NCBI GenBank assembly: GCA_031283795.1 | Contig: JAITBB010000069.1 | Coordinates: 1-7,045 of the forward strand | Origin: Rickettsiales bacterium | Lineage (GTDB): Bacteria > Pseudomonadota > Alphaproteobacteria > Rickettsiales > UBA1997 | DNA length: 7,045 bases | Direction of reading: 5' to 3' | Part shown: in pieces, positions 6,496-7,045 of the stretch | How positions within the stretch are numbered: the first letter of the stretch is position 1 | Layout of the letters: each line of letters begins with the position of its first letter | The notes under the pieces: model-generated | The model's database searches: none | Seen by the model: the letters and a program-made list of their open reading frames with translations, nothing else | What the model was told of the DNA's origin: nothing | Position numbers and translations under genes: made by a program

Positions 6496-6517
6496 TTTAG
6501 AGGGAACCCCCTCTAGA
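6496..6517 (+). promoter_or_regulatory. GC-rich leader hairpin just upstream of the exoD-like start
   Basis: TAGAGGG (6498-6504) pairs perfectly with CCCTCTA (6509-6515) around the tetraloop AACC. A T-G and a T-A pair can extend the stem to 6496-6517. It ends 16 nt before the ATG at 6534, a gene without a visible Shine-Dalgarno sequence, and the only purine-rich AGAGGG nearby is buried in the stem. A role in translation control is inference. A shorter relative of the same motif occurs at 6358-6373. Confidence 0.5.
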
Positions 6518-6533
6518 GTTATCCCGAATCGCC

Positions 6534-7045
6534 ATGAAATACCTGGGAATTAGTGGTCTGCTTAGAGAGCTTAGAGAGCTTAGAGAGGGTGATGATGAGA
6601 AAATAAGCCTGGAGCGAATCCTGAATGGAGGTGGGGAGAACCCCTATTTTGCTCTTTTTCTAATGGCACTGCTGTCACTCATACCAACCCCAGCGCCCAT
6701 TCCGGTAATTTCTAATTTTTTTGGCATTCTCTGCTGCATTATAGTTCTTCAGATTCTTAGAGGTAGGGAAAAAGTAGTGTTACCAAAATTCCTAGGTAGC
6801 ATTTCGATGAAAAAACAGACTCTCGATAGAACCATAGCAAAGATAAACCCATTTTTCGATAGAGTTGAGAGGATGACCCGAGAACGGTTTAACTTCATAT
6901 GGGATAGGGCCCTGTTCTATATCGTAAATATACTTCTACTGATGATATCCGTAGCTATGGTGGTACCTATACCGCTGCTGAGCGCAGTACCATCAACGGC
7001 AATGATAGTGGCTACCTTTGGACTGCTAAACAGAGACGGTCTTCT
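6534..7045 (+). CDS. Exopolysaccharide synthesis ExoD family membrane protein, 3' end cut by the window edge
   Basis: The first 170 residues are visible; the gene runs off the right edge, with perhaps 20-40 residues missing by comparison with the usual family length. ExoD was found in rhizobia as needed for normal exopolysaccharide production and nodule invasion; its biochemical role is unknown. Family features seen: KISLERIL (about 23-30), a hydrophobic hairpin with the Pro-rich SLIPTPAPIPV, then FFGILCCIIVLQILRGR and LPKFL, a cytosolic linker ending in RVERMTRERF, and a second hydrophobic hairpin with VVPIPLLSAVPS that leads into the typical GLLNRDGL. The ATG at 6534 is the only usual start after an in-frame TAG at 6498-6500. 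It has no Shine-Dalgarno sequence; a hairpin sits just upstream. Residues 10-18 come from three exact copies of a 9-bp repeat (LRE x3). The family call is good from the order of motifs. Confidence 0.85.
   Translation, partial: MKYLGISGLLRELRELREGDDEKISLERILNGGGENPYFALFLMALLSLIPTPAPIPVISNFFGILCCIIVLQILRGREKVVLPKFLGSISMKKQTLDRTIAKINPFFDRVERMTRERFNFIWDRALFYIVNILLLMISVAMVVPIPLLSAVPSTAMIVATFGLLNRDGL
6561..6587 (+). repeat. 9-bp tandem repeat, three perfect copies, in the exoD-like gene
   Basis: CTTAGAGAG is repeated three times without error at 6561-6569, 6570-6578 and 6579-6587. It encodes Leu-Arg-Glu three times near the N-terminus, ahead of the first membrane segment. Gain or loss of a copy would keep the reading frame. 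Confidence 0.9.

Larger units (their letters stand above)
6160..6533. other. 374-bp spacer between divergent genes, no coding sequence but structured
   Basis: No credible gene lies here. The left part carries the promoter of the - strand exported protein. The centre holds a 53-nt interrupted inverted repeat (6299-6351), and the right part a weak candidate promoter and a hairpin just before the exoD-like gene. A frame of nine codons starts in the loop of the central repeat at 6322 but has no ribosome binding site. I see no tRNA-like structure and no T-tract terminator. Confidence 0.6.

Noticed and set aside
6160..6533. tRNA, CRISPR array or insertion sequence in the long spacers
   Set aside because: No T-arm consensus with pairing arms, no repeated spacers of regular length, and no transposase or terminal inverted repeats were found here or in 2470-2909.

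Overview
The window reads as a compact bacterial chromosome segment of moderately low GC (low-to-mid 40s % by eye). It most likely comes from an alphaproteobacterium, possibly a host-associated one. The grounds are an ExoD-family gene, a TraX-like gene away from any conjugation operon, an orphan pseudopilin, several overlapping genes, and a bias to AGA/AGG (Arg), ATA (Ile) and CTA (Leu) codons. The lineage is inference: no rRNA or tRNA gene is visible to settle it.

Left part (1-2469): dnaJ runs off the left edge on the + strand and meets trmB tail to tail with an 8-nt overlap. trmB is preceded on the same strand by a TraX-family membrane protein gene whose end overlaps the trmB start by 31 nt, so the two probably form a traX-like -> trmB transcription unit. 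Upstream of it lies about 440 bp without an intact gene. On the - strand this spacer holds a reading frame broken by stops that may be a decayed gene. Its right end carries a TTGACA-type promoter reading into the next gene.

Middle part (2910-4956): a prepilin-like protein with a textbook cleavage site (+ strand) faces an secG -> sfsA pair on the - strand. secG encodes a SecYEG channel subunit and sfsA a PD-(D/E)XK-like nucleic acid binding or nuclease family protein. A 28-33 codon frame with a strong Shine-Dalgarno sequence overlaps the start of secG and may couple its translation.

Right part (4957-7045): a 398-residue exported, acidic, low-complexity protein with a central charged helix and a C-terminal membrane anchor lies on the - strand behind a good sigma-70 promoter. 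A 374-bp divergent spacer carrying a 53-nt interrupted inverted repeat and a second hairpin separates it from an ExoD-family membrane protein gene that runs off the right edge.

Most of the content is housekeeping (protein folding, tRNA modification, secretion) mixed with envelope proteins of unknown role. I found no convincing new multi-gene system, CRISPR array, insertion sequence or RNA gene. The points most worth a second look are the two structured elements in the exoD-side spacer, the small frame overlapping secG, and the unrecognised exported acidic protein.
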